From: Acidobacteriota bacterium
Lineage (GTDB): Bacteria > Acidobacteriota > UBA6911
NCBI GenBank assembly: GCA_017860075.1
Contig: JAFNAH010000191.1
Span: 1 to 5,668, forward strand
Direction: 5' to 3'
Length of the DNA: 5,668 bases
Positions 1-5,668 of this stretch are shown piece by piece (the stretch's first letter is position 1; each line of letters opens with the position of its first letter). The position numbers and the translations under genes were made by a program. The notes beneath the pieces are model-generated. The model did no database searches and had not been told where the DNA came from. It saw nothing but the letters and a program-made list of their open reading frames with translations.

Positions 1-102
1 TTTCGATGGATATACGGCCGGAGCGGCTGCCCGGACTACGACAGCTTGCGCTCACGGGCGGGCACCCCGGCTCAGACGACAAGAACCTGAACGGCGACGC
101 GA
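1..102. other. Left-edge segment downstream of corA, no assignable gene
   Basis: This short stretch lies 3' of the corA stop codon. All three plus-strand frames are open for part of it: frame 1 closes at a TGA at 88-90, and frames 2 and 3 close only inside the corA region. A convergent gene could therefore end here, but the translations show no family signature I recognise. On the minus strand there is no well-supported start. No U-rich intrinsic terminator is visible. I see nothing that can be named. Confidence 0.4.
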
Positions 103-1233
103 TCAATCCCGCGTCTCAGGCTCCCTGGAGCCCAGACGGGAGCGCAACCATCCCTTTCTCCTGAAGAACGTCACCATTCCGAGGGCGACGGTGGCCATGA
201 GACCGAGCACGAACGGGTAACCAAGGTACCAGTTCAACTCCGGCATGTTGAAAGGCGACCTGGCGGTGTTGAAGTTCATCCCGTAGATCCCGGCTATCAA
301 ACTCAGCGGTATGAAGAACGCCGTGAACATTGTGAGGATCTTCATGATCTCGTTGAGCCGGTTGCTCGCGCTCGACAGGTAGACCTCCATCAGGCCGGAA
401 GCGACATCGCGATAGTTCTCGAGCAGGTCGATGATCTGGATCGTGTGATCGTAGCAATCGCGGAAGTAGACCCGGGTTTCATCCGAGATGAAGGGCGACG
501 GTTCGCGCACGAGTGAGTTTACCGTCTCGCGCAGCGGCCAAATCGCCCGCCGGAGCGTCAGCAGATCGCGTTTGACCTCGTGCATGCGGGAGACCAGCAC
601 CGGCTCGGGCCGGGACAAGACGTCCTCCTCAATGGACTCAAGCCGCTCACCGTACTTCTCCAGCACCGGAAAGTAGTTGTCAATGAAGGCATCGATCAAG
701 GCGTATGCCAGGTAGTCAGGACCTGCGTTGCGTACCCGTCCCCCTGCCTTGCGAATTCGCTCTCGTACCGGATCGAACGCATCACCGACCCGCTCCTGAA
801 AGGTCAGCACGTAACTCTTACCGAGGAAGAGGCTCAACTGCTCCGTTTCCACGTGGTCAGCCATCTCGACCATCCGGCCGACGACGAAAAGATGATTGTC
901 ATACTGATCCACCTTGGCGCGCTGATGCGAGTTGATGATGTCTTCGAGGGCCAGCCTGTGAATGCCGAAAATCTCGCCCAGTTTCCGGATGACCGCGGCG
1001 TCTCCGAGCCCGTCCACGTTCACCCAGGTGACCGGCTGCCTTCCGAGGTAGCTGCCGATGCGGGAAACGTCCTCGACCAATTCCTCGTGCACGGCTTCGG
1101 AACCGTAGGCGATCACGCGGATGATCGGCAGCGGCGCTTGGGGGTCGACTACGAGGGAACCGGGCGGCGCACCGGGCGAGGTGCGTCGCTCGATCCCGCT
1201 CACGTACTTTCGACGTTTGGATTTTCGCGACAT
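103..1233 (-). CDS. corA: CorA-family magnesium/cobalt transport protein
   Basis: This 376-residue protein is a CorA-type inner-membrane channel, a family that works as a homopentamer and carries Mg2+ (also Co2+ or Ni2+) into the cell. A large cytoplasmic domain (about 1-295) includes the family-like PPGSLV near residue 23, a VTWVNVDGLG stretch at 68-77, LALEDIINSHQRAK at 94-107 and long charged helices at 190-300. Two C-terminal membrane segments follow (about 300-317 and 338-357). The signature YGMN ends the first (GMN at 318-320), and the periplasmic loop carries MPEL at 330-333, as in classical CorA. Length is normal for the family. A basic tail of about 19 residues follows the second membrane segment. 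The start is supported by a strong GGAGGAG ribosome binding site 7 nt upstream. The gene lies 53 bp behind the FAD oxidoreductase on the same strand, so the two may be co-transcribed. The exact ion specificity cannot be read from the sequence. Confidence 0.96.
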   Translation of the reverse strand: MSRKSKRRKYVSGIERRTSPGAPPGSLVVDPQAPLPIIRVIAYGSEAVHEELVEDVSRIGSYLGRQPVTWVNVDGLGDAAVIRKLGEIFGIHRLALEDIINSHQRAKVDQYDNHLFVVGRMVEMADHVETEQLSLFLGKSYVLTFQERVGDAFDPVRERIRKAGGRVRNAGPDYLAYALIDAFIDNYFPVLEKYGERLESIEEDVLSRPEPVLVSRMHEVKRDLLTLRRAIWPLRETVNSLVREPSPFISDETRVYFRDCYDHTIQIIDLLENYRDVASGLMEVYLSSASNRLNEIMKILTMFTAFFIPLSLIAGIYGMNFNTARSPFNMPELNWYLGYPFVLGLMATVALGMVTFFRRKGWLRSRLGSREPETRD

Positions 1234-1240
1234 GGATGCA

Positions 1241-1247
1241 CTCCTCC
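1241..1247 (-). promoter_or_regulatory. Ribosome binding site of corA
   Basis: On the minus strand this reads GGAGGAG, a near-perfect Shine-Dalgarno sequence 7 nt before the ATG at 1233-1231. It fixes the corA start and lies inside the 53-bp gap after the upstream oxidoreductase gene. Confidence 0.85.
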
Positions 1248-1286
1248 AGCGGTCACAACCTGTTGGTCACGACTGCCCCTTTCCCA

Positions 1287-2972
1287 TCAGACAGGGCCGA
1301 CCCGGGGCCACGCCAGTTCGAATCCTTGCGCCTCCAGCTTCTTCTGAAACTCGCCGAGGGACTTCCCATCCTTGCGGATCTTGCGGGGCGGGATGCGGGT
1401 CGTGATGGAATGAGACGCTATCATCCCGGCAGCCTCGCCGATGTTCCACTCCACCGGGTGGAGCCGGAAGCACCCGTTTGTTATGTGTGTGACGCCAAGG
1501 TTCTTGCAGGCCGGCAGGAGATTCTCTACCCGCCTCGGTATGAGCGCGCCCAGGGGAATCTGGAATGGCAGGGAGCTCACGTCGATGTAGTTGTCCCCGC
1601 CCGAACTGGGATGCAAATCGATTCGATAGCTCCCCACGCCGACCGAGTCCGGGAAAGCCTCAGCGGTCAGATCCTCCTCTTTCCTGCCGGTAAGCTGCTT
1701 GCGGGCATCGGTCCCGACGTGCTGTTCCAGCACCGTGAACTCAGCCAGGATCCGGCGGGACTCGCGGATATATGGATGCTTTGCCAGGCCATCCTCCGTG
1801 CCGACCATGTCGGGACGGAGGCGCAGGCCCGGCCACCCCTGTTTGCCGTCCGCGCGCGGCGCCTCTGTCTGAAGCCAGTAAAGGAGCGACAGGCTCAACT
1901 GTTTCGCGCGCCGGAGGTGTCTCCGGGCCTCCTCCGGCGTGACCTCGTGCAGGTTGCCCAGAAAGTAATCGTTCTGCGGCCAATTGACCAGGGTGATGTC
2001 GCTCCGGTATTGCCCTTCGACGAAGTTCCTCCTCCTGGCGATCCGGCGATAGGTCCAGAGCCCGCCATTCGTGCCCCGTTCGTCACACTCGGGATCGAAG
2101 GCGTGCGTGCGCACTTCGAGTGTGATCGGATTCACGTCCTTCCAGCCCAACAGCCGCCCTCCCCAGGCCGGCTTCAGCTGGGGCACGAGATCGCGCCAGA
2201 ACTGGTACTCCTCCGGTTTCTCGATGGTGTGGTTCTCCCCGGCGATGTGGTCCATCGCGAAACAACAGGTGAAGGCCTGAATGTTGGCCGGTTTTGCCTG
2301 CTCGGGAGCGTGGAGCTCGCCCGTCTGTCCCCTGGACTCGGAGCCGGTGACATACTCCGTTCGAGTCAGAGGCAGAAGATCGCCCTGCTCGGTGGCGTCC
2401 AGAAAGTAATCTGCGTGCAGCACCTTCTCCCTTCCATCCTCGAGATTACGGACAGTCACGGCCCGCACGTTGTCGGATTCTACGTCCGCCGCCACCGGTT
2501 TGTGCCGCAGCAGCACGGTAAGCCTTCCGCTTGCCATGTGCGGAGCGGCCATCGCTTCGAGGACCGCGAGGGAGACTCTCGGTTCGTGGGTAATCAGCGA
2601 TACCCAACTGTCGCCCGGATTGAGCTCCGGTCTTTCCCGCGCTTCCGTCGTCAGCGGGTAGTTGCGGCGGTAGTATTCCCGGACTGCGTTCCGGTACTGG
2701 CGGTAGGATTGAGTGCACCCGAAGGATTCGATCCAACGGTTCTCGTCGGGGGGAACTGCCTGCGAGGTAAGCTGTCCTCCGATCCAGTCGGTTTCCTCGG
2801 TAAGGATCACGCTCATTCCGTTTCTGGCCGCGGCCAGGGCCGCCGCGACTCCACCTGTGCCGCCACCGATCACCGCCACATCAAACTTGAGCTCTGAGGC
2901 TGCCGCGATCCAGCGCGGCAGCAGGGTTGCCGAAGCTAATTGAACGAGAAAGCTTCTGCGGTTGCTGGCCAT
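1287..2972 (-). CDS. Tat-signal FAD-dependent oxidoreductase (FAD_oxidored-like)
   Basis: This predicted 561-residue flavoprotein has a putative twin-arginine signal peptide. Residues 1-26 hold NRRSFLV followed by a hydrophobic stretch and an Ala-rich cleavage region, which suggests export of the folded, cofactor-loaded protein. A Rossmann FAD/NAD-binding fold follows: a hydrophobic strand, then GGGTGG at 36-41, then an acidic residue ending the second strand (VILTEE, 55-60), and WIGGQLTSQ at 63-71. DATEQGDLL at 192-200 resembles the DATGDGDL motif of FAD_oxidored (PF12831-type) proteins. The C-terminal FAD contact resembles NLLPACKNLGVTHI (484-497) followed by a GEAAGMIA helix (512-519). The chosen start is the internal ATG at 2972, which has a GGGAG site 8 nt upstream and begins the Tat signal directly. 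A frame-open ATG at 3014 would add 14 residues ahead of the signal and is less likely. Substrate is unknown; homologues are often annotated only as FAD-dependent oxidoreductases, some near polysaccharide genes. It is followed by corA. Confidence 0.88.
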   Translation of the reverse strand: MASNRRSFLVQLASATLLPRWIAAASELKFDVAVIGGGTGGVAAALAAARNGMSVILTEETDWIGGQLTSQAVPPDENRWIESFGCTQSYRQYRNAVREYYRRNYPLTTEARERPELNPGDSWVSLITHEPRVSLAVLEAMAAPHMASGRLTVLLRHKPVAADVESDNVRAVTVRNLEDGREKVLHADYFLDATEQGDLLPLTRTEYVTGSESRGQTGELHAPEQAKPANIQAFTCCFAMDHIAGENHTIEKPEEYQFWRDLVPQLKPAWGGRLLGWKDVNPITLEVRTHAFDPECDERGTNGGLWTYRRIARRRNFVEGQYRSDITLVNWPQNDYFLGNLHEVTPEEARRHLRRAKQLSLSLLYWLQTEAPRADGKQGWPGLRLRPDMVGTEDGLAKHPYIRESRRILAEFTVLEQHVGTDARKQLTGRKEEDLTAEAFPDSVGVGSYRIDLHPSSGGDNYIDVSSLPFQIPLGALIPRRVENLLPACKNLGVTHITNGCFRLHPVEWNIGEAAGMIASHSITTRIPPRKIRKDGKSLGEFQKKLEAQGFELAWPRVGPV

Positions 2973-2980
2973 TCTTCTGA

Positions 2981-2985
2981 CTCCC
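2981..2985 (-). promoter_or_regulatory. Ribosome binding site of the FAD oxidoreductase
   Basis: On the minus strand this reads GGGAG, 8 nt before the ATG at 2972-2970. Its position favours this internal start over the longer in-frame ATG at 3014 and places the twin-arginine motif at residues 5-6, as expected for a Tat signal. Confidence 0.6.
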
Positions 2986-2993
2986 GCGATTGA

Positions 2994-3015
2994 GATGCTT
3001 GAGCATAACAGCATC
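2994..3015. repeat. Small inverted repeat, possible operator
   Basis: GATGCT at 2994-2999 is matched by its reverse complement AGCATC at 3010-3015. A tighter pairing, ATGCT-TG-AGCAT (2995-3006), shares the left arm. The repeat overlaps the candidate leftward -10 hexamer, where a repressor could act on the oxidoreductase gene. Short repeats like this arise by chance, so the call is tentative. Confidence 0.25.
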
Positions 3016-3095
3016 CACCCGATTCAGTCGATCGTTTGTCCTTTTTGCCTTCCGGCGGCCGCAGCAGGTAGGGTATGGTAGGCGCGCATTCTCAC

Positions 3096-3102
3096 AGGAA
3101 GG
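3096..3102 (+). promoter_or_regulatory. Ribosome binding site of the GRP transporter
   Basis: AGGAAGG lies 6 nt before the ATG at 3109, good Shine-Dalgarno spacing. It supports this start over alternatives in the region. Confidence 0.8.
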
Positions 3103-3108
3103 TGCGCC

Positions 3109-4113
3109 ATGGTCATCGTCGAATCCTACCCGCTCGCTGTCATCCTTTGCCTCGTCACGATGCTCTGCTGGGGATCGTGGGCCAACACGCAGAAGTTGGC
3201 CGGCAGGAAGTGGGCTTTTCAGCTCTACTATTGGGACTACGCGCTCGGAGTGTTGCTCCTGGCGTTGGCGCTTGCCTTCACCATGGGGAGCCTCGGCGGT
3301 GCCGGAAGGCCTTTTCTCGCCGACATGGCACAGGCCTCCGGCTCCTCGCTCTGGTCGGCGTTCCTGGGCGGCGTCATCTTCAACCTCTCGAATATCCTGC
3401 TGGTTGCGGCGATAGATATCGCCGGGATGGCGGTGGCCTTCCCGATCGGGGTAGGGCTCGCGCTCGTCCTTGGCGTGATCGCGAACTACATGGCGATACC
3501 GGTGGGCAACCCGGTCCTGCTGTTCCTTGGCGTCGCGAGCGTGGTACTCGCGATCCTGGTGGATGCTTTCGCCTACCGGCGCCTGCCTTCCCAGGGGCAA
3601 AAGACGACAGGGAAGGGAATTGCCATTTCTGTGGTGGCCGGGGTCCTCATGGGCTTTTTCTACCGGTTTGTCGCCGCTTCAATGTCTTCGGACTTCGTTC
3701 ATCCGGAAGAGGGCAAGATGGGGCCTTACGCGGCGGTTGTCGTTTTCTCTGCCGGCCTCTTCCTCTCCAACTTCCTTTGGAACAGCATCGTCATGGCCCG
3801 CCCCTTCGTAGGGAACCCGGTGCCGTTTTCTTCCTATCTGCGCGATGGTAACGCGCGGCTTCACCTCGTCGGGATCCTGGGCGGGATCATCTGGAGCATC
3901 GGCATGTCCTTCAGCATTCTGGCCTCGGGTCCGGCGGGATTTGCGATCTCATATGGGCTTGGCCAGGGAGCGACCATGGTAGCCGCCCTATGGGGCGTCT
4001 TCGTCTGGCGGGAATTTGAGCGGGCTCCTGCGGGTACCGGGCGCCTTCTCGCGGTGATGTTCCTGGCCTATGCAGCCGGCCTTGCCCTGATCATCATTTC
4101 GAGGGTGGCCTAG
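3109..4113 (+). CDS. GRP-type sugar permease (DMT superfamily)
   Basis: This predicted 334-residue inner-membrane permease has about ten hydrophobic segments (roughly 7-25, 40-59, 82-101, 105-127, 134-154, 169-191, 206-229, 251-272, 275-300 and 312-331) and only short loops. That is the topology of the drug/metabolite transporter superfamily. The first membrane segment carries CWGSWANTQKL (20-30). Together with YYWDYALG (40-47) and FNLSNILLVAAI (91-102), this is the style of the glucose/ribose porter (GRP, RbsU-like) family, related to plant ureide permeases. Members are proton-coupled or facilitated sugar uptake systems. The next gene downstream, 48 bp away, is a ribokinase, which points to ribose or another pentose/nucleoside-derived sugar as substrate. 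This context argument is inference. No truncation or frameshift is seen. A ureide or other small-metabolite substrate cannot be excluded. Confidence 0.85.
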   Translation: MVIVESYPLAVILCLVTMLCWGSWANTQKLAGRKWAFQLYYWDYALGVLLLALALAFTMGSLGGAGRPFLADMAQASGSSLWSAFLGGVIFNLSNILLVAAIDIAGMAVAFPIGVGLALVLGVIANYMAIPVGNPVLLFLGVASVVLAILVDAFAYRRLPSQGQKTTGKGIAISVVAGVLMGFFYRFVAASMSSDFVHPEEGKMGPYAAVVVFSAGLFLSNFLWNSIVMARPFVGNPVPFSSYLRDGNARLHLVGILGGIIWSIGMSFSILASGPAGFAISYGLGQGATMVAALWGVFVWREFERAPAGTGRLLAVMFLAYAAGLALIIISRVA

Positions 4114-4152
4114 AATACTCTACGAGGCGTCCGCCGTTCAGTTCATCAACCC

Positions 4153-4158
4153 GAGGAG
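4153..4158 (+). promoter_or_regulatory. Ribosome binding site of the ribokinase
   Basis: GAGGAG lies only 3 nt before the ATG at 4162, shorter than the usual 5-9 nt. No better in-frame start exists: the next candidate, GTG at 4180, would cut into the first conserved beta strand. The ATG is therefore kept, with possibly reduced initiation efficiency. Confidence 0.55.
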
Positions 4159-4161
4159 CAC

Positions 4162-4719
4162 ATGGGCAACAACACGATCGTGGTTGTCGGCAGTTCGAAC
4201 ACCGACATGATTATCAAGGTTCCGCGGATACCCAGACCGGGCGAAACCGTGCTTGGCGGGCAGTTTTCGATGGCGGCGGGAGGCAAAGGCGCAAACCAGG
4301 CGGTTGCAGCGGCACGGGCCGGCGGCAAGGTTCTCCTGATTGCCAGGGTTGGGGAAGACCTGTTCGGCGAGGAGGCGGTTCAGTCTTTCGAGCGGGACAC
4401 GATCGACGTCCATTGCATCACGAGGGATGATCAGGCCCCCTCGGGCATAGCTCTGATATTCGTCGGTGAGGGAGGCGAAAACAGCATCGCAGTCGCACCA
4501 GGAGCGAACGCCAACCTGACGCCCGCCCATGTCGACAGGTTCAGTCGTCAGATTTCGGAGGCTGGGACTCTCCTGACTCAGCTCGAGACCCCGCTCGAGA
4601 CCGTACTCAGGGCGACCGAGGTTGCGGCCGCCAGCGGCAAGCGGATCATCCTCAACCCGGCTCCTGCGAGACCGGTGCCGGTCGAATTGCTGCGGAGAGT
4701 GAGGCCGGCTGCACTAACA
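4162..4719 (+). pseudogene. rbsK: Ribokinase, C-terminally truncated, PfkB family
   Basis: The start of this frame is a clear ribokinase, the enzyme that phosphorylates D-ribose to ribose-5-phosphate with ATP. Residues 8-15 give VVGSSNTD (sugar-binding strand), followed by RPGETV (25-30) and the PfkB signature [18 protein letters not shown] (38-55). Then come ARVGEDLFG (61-69), PSGIALIFV (93-101), [10 protein letters not shown] (107-116), [12 protein letters not shown] (137-148) and IILNPAPAR (162-170). Family similarity stops after about residue 180 (ELLRRVRP). A normal ribokinase is about 300 residues. The missing part holds the Asn-Glu motif involved in Mg/phosphate binding, the ATP-site segment and the GAGD motif with the catalytic aspartate. 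The product as encoded should have no kinase activity. Instead of ending, the frame runs on into gcvP. The neighbouring permease is intact. Either a deletion removed the 3' part or the assembly is joined wrongly here. Confidence 0.85.
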
Positions 4720-5668
4720 GAGCACTCATCGATTGGATTGGTTATGTCCTCAGACATGTCTTCCCCGAGAAACCGGAACGAAACGAACAGCTCTTTCCCG
4801 CCTGCCGACTGCTTCGAGCGACGGCACATCGGTCCGGGGCCGCAGGATATTGCTCACATGCTCGACGTGCTTGGATTTCCGGACCTGGACAGCTTCATCG
4901 ACAGAGTAGTCCCGCCTGCGATCCGGGCAGCCAGGCCGCTCGAAATCGGAGAATCCAGGAGCGAACACCAGGCGCTCGCGGATTTCAGCGGCATCGCGTC
5001 GCGAAACAGGATCTACCGCTCGTTCATCGGCATGGGTTACTACGACTGCATCACACCGGCGGTGATCCAGCGGAATATCCTGGAAAATCCCGGGTGGTAC
5101 ACCCAATACACCCCGTACCAGCCGGAAATCGCACAGGGCCGCCTGGAAGCTCTCCTGAATTTCCAGACTATGATCGCTGATCTGACGGGGCTCCAGGTCG
5201 CGAACGCCTCGCTCCTGGACGAGGCTACGGCTGCTGCCGAGGCAATGAACATGAGCCGGAGCGTTGCGCGCGCCGACTCTGACGACTTTTTCGTCTCCAC
5301 GGGATGTTTCCCGCAGACGATCGAGGTAGTGAAGACTCGCGCCTGGGCGCAGGGAATTCGGGTAATTTGCGGCGACCACCGGGAGTTCGATTTCTCGACA
5401 CCCGTCTTCGGCGCCCTCGTGCAGTACCCGGCAGTCGACGGCGAGATTCATGACTACGCTGACTTTGCCGGTCGTGCCCGCTCGGCCGGCGCGATTGTCA
5501 CGGTAGCCGCCGATCTGCTGGGTCTTACGCTCCTCAAACCACCCGGCGAGTTCGGCGCGGACATAGCCATCGGAAGCACGCAGCGTTTCGGAATACCGCT
5601 CGGGTACGGCGGGCCGCACGCGGGTTACTTTGCGACTCGCGACGAATTCAAGCGCCAGATGCCGGGCC
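4162..5668 (+). CDS. Continuous ribokinase-GcvP fused reading frame (3' end outside window)
   Basis: A gene finder would report one frame from the ATG at 4162 to the window edge, 502 codons without a stop. The first 180 residues are ribokinase-like, residues 181-194 are unassigned, and residues 195-502 are GcvP-like. I list it separately from its two parts because the biological status is undecided: an in-frame deletion scar, an assembly chimera, or a genuine fusion. I know of no described ribokinase-GcvP fusion. The ribokinase part lacks its catalytic half, and the GcvP part is intact as far as it can be read, so any fused product would be expected to act, if at all, as a P-protein with an N-terminal extension. 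Confidence 0.75.
   Translation, partial: MGNNTIVVVGSSNTDMIIKVPRIPRPGETVLGGQFSMAAGGKGANQAVAAARAGGKVLLIARVGEDLFGEEAVQSFERDTIDVHCITRDDQAPSGIALIFVGEGGENSIAVAPGANANLTPAHVDRFSRQISEAGTLLTQLETPLETVLRATEVAAASGKRIILNPAPARPVPVELLRRVRPAALTEHSSIGLVMSSDMSSPRNRNETNSSFPPADCFERRHIGPGPQDIAHMLDVLGFPDLDSFIDRVVPPAIRAARPLEIGESRSEHQALADFSGIASRNRIYRSFIGMGYYDCITPAVIQRNILENPGWYTQYTPYQPEIAQGRLEALLNFQTMIADLTGLQVANASLLDEATAAAEAMNMSRSVARADSDDFFVSTGCFPQTIEVVKTRAWAQGIRVICGDHREFDFSTPVFGALVQYPAVDGEIHDYADFAGRARSAGAIVTVAADLLGLTLLKPPGEFGADIAIGSTQRFGIPLGYGGPHAGYFATRDEFKRQMPG
4711..4743 (+). other. rbsK/gcvP junction segment of atypical composition
   Basis: These 11 codons join the last ribokinase-like residues to the first plausible gcvP start at 4744. 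They match neither family. Only 4 of 11 end in G or C, against 7 of 10 in the codons just before, so the segment looks like former non-coding leader DNA read through in frame. It contains no stop codon in this frame and no purine-rich Shine-Dalgarno sequence ahead of the ATG at 4744 or that at 4756. Confidence 0.55.
4744..5668 (+). CDS. gcvP: Glycine dehydrogenase (decarboxylating), P-protein, N-terminal part
   Basis: This is the P-protein of the glycine cleavage system. The PLP enzyme decarboxylates glycine and passes the aminomethyl group to the lipoyl arm of GcvH. Counting from the ATG at 4744, residues 26-31 give ERRHIGP-type sequence. FIGMGYY (about 94-100), [20 protein letters not shown] (114-133), [12 protein letters not shown] (157-168) and [20 protein letters not shown] (282-301) follow, all highly conserved in GcvP. 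The sequence style is that of the long single-chain form (about 950 residues) rather than the split PA/PB form. About 308 residues are present; the PLP-lysine half lies beyond the window, and the frame is open at the edge. The natural start is uncertain: ATG at 4744 or 4756 fits the usual leader length before RHIGP, but neither has a clear ribosome binding site. The frame is continuous with the upstream ribokinase, so a fused product is formally encoded. Confidence 0.93.
   Translation, partial: MSSDMSSPRNRNETNSSFPPADCFERRHIGPGPQDIAHMLDVLGFPDLDSFIDRVVPPAIRAARPLEIGESRSEHQALADFSGIASRNRIYRSFIGMGYYDCITPAVIQRNILENPGWYTQYTPYQPEIAQGRLEALLNFQTMIADLTGLQVANASLLDEATAAAEAMNMSRSVARADSDDFFVSTGCFPQTIEVVKTRAWAQGIRVICGDHREFDFSTPVFGALVQYPAVDGEIHDYADFAGRARSAGAIVTVAADLLGLTLLKPPGEFGADIAIGSTQRFGIPLGYGGPHAGYFATRDEFKRQMPG

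Larger units (their letters stand above)
2973..3108. promoter_or_regulatory. Divergent intergenic promoter region
   Basis: These 136 bp separate two divergently transcribed genes, the FAD oxidoreductase (leftward) and the GRP transporter (rightward), so promoters for both directions should lie here. Leftward, a weak pair reads TCGACT (plus-strand 3026-3031) and TATGCT (3002-3007) with an 18-bp spacer. Rightward, a weak pair reads TTGCCT (3045-3050) and TAGGGT (3069-3074) with an 18-bp spacer. Both are poor matches to sigma-70 consensus and are only candidates. An inverted repeat at 2994-3015 overlaps the leftward -10. That the region is regulatory follows from gene orientation; the precise elements are inference. 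Confidence 0.5.

Noticed and set aside
119..132. Small hairpin GGCTC-CCTG-GAGCC near the corA 3' end as a terminator
   Set aside because: It lies inside the corA coding region, the stem is only 5 bp, and no U-tract follows on either strand.
1236..2897. A 553-codon open frame on the plus strand
   Set aside because: It is a shadow of the FAD oxidoreductase gene on the opposite strand, which has clear FAD motifs, a Tat signal and a ribosome binding site; the plus-strand product resembles no known protein.
2970..3014. Longer start for the FAD oxidoreductase at the ATG ending at 3014
   Set aside because: It would place 14 extra residues before the twin-arginine signal and overlap the candidate -10 element; the ATG at 2972 has its own ribosome binding site.
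2881..3600. A 239-codon minus-strand frame spanning the divergent region and the permease start
   Set aside because: It overlaps the starts of two well-supported genes and its translation is a highly charged, low-complexity sequence typical of an antisense shadow.
4693..4743. Possible glycine riboswitch ahead of gcvP, prompted by GGAGAG
   Set aside because: The GGAGAG here encodes ribokinase-like Arg-Arg-Val, and the rest of the aptamer (the GAAGG and CTCTCAGG-type conserved segments) is absent.
4750..5619. A 289-codon open frame on the minus strand opposite gcvP
   Set aside because: It lies entirely antisense to a strongly conserved gcvP coding region, its translation is rich in Arg and Asp with no recognisable domain, and such mirror frames are common in GC-rich coding DNA.

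Overview
The window looks like a piece of a GC-rich bacterial chromosome (roughly 60% G+C by eye, strong G/C bias at third codon positions). The gene mix is a Tat-signal FAD_oxidored-type protein, a GRP-family sugar transporter, a ribokinase, a CorA channel and a long-type glycine decarboxylase. This fits an environmental Acidobacteriota-like or similar soil lineage, but that is inference from gene style; no rRNA or other taxonomic marker is present.

Layout: the left half is on the minus strand. Reading in the direction of transcription, an exported FAD-dependent oxidoreductase (2972 to 1287) is followed after 53 bp by a CorA-type divalent metal channel (1233 to 103). The right half is on the plus strand and starts from a 136-bp divergent intergenic region (2973-3108). 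It holds a 10-TM GRP/DMT-type sugar permease (3109-4113), then after 48 bp a ribokinase (from 4162), then the N-terminal third of the glycine cleavage system P-protein (gcvP), which runs off the right edge.

The most striking point is the ribokinase/gcvP junction. The ribokinase matches its family only for about 180 residues, to around position 4710. It stops just before the segment that normally carries the Asn-Glu motif, the ATP-binding region and the catalytic GAGD motif. Without any stop codon or frameshift, the same frame continues through about 11 codons of atypical composition into a well-conserved GcvP N-terminus. From 4162 to the window end (502 codons) it is one uninterrupted frame. 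The simplest readings are a deletion that joined the middle of rbsK to the gcvP leader, or an assembly chimera. A true ribokinase-GcvP fusion protein is possible but would be surprising.

Functionally, the permease and kinase would form a sugar (probably ribose or nucleoside-derived pentose) uptake and phosphorylation pair, but the kinase as shown should be inactive. gcvP belongs to glycine catabolism and one-carbon supply and has no obvious link to that pair. I found no tRNA, rRNA, CRISPR array, insertion sequence or classic riboswitch, and no convincing sign of an unknown multi-gene system beyond the fused frame.
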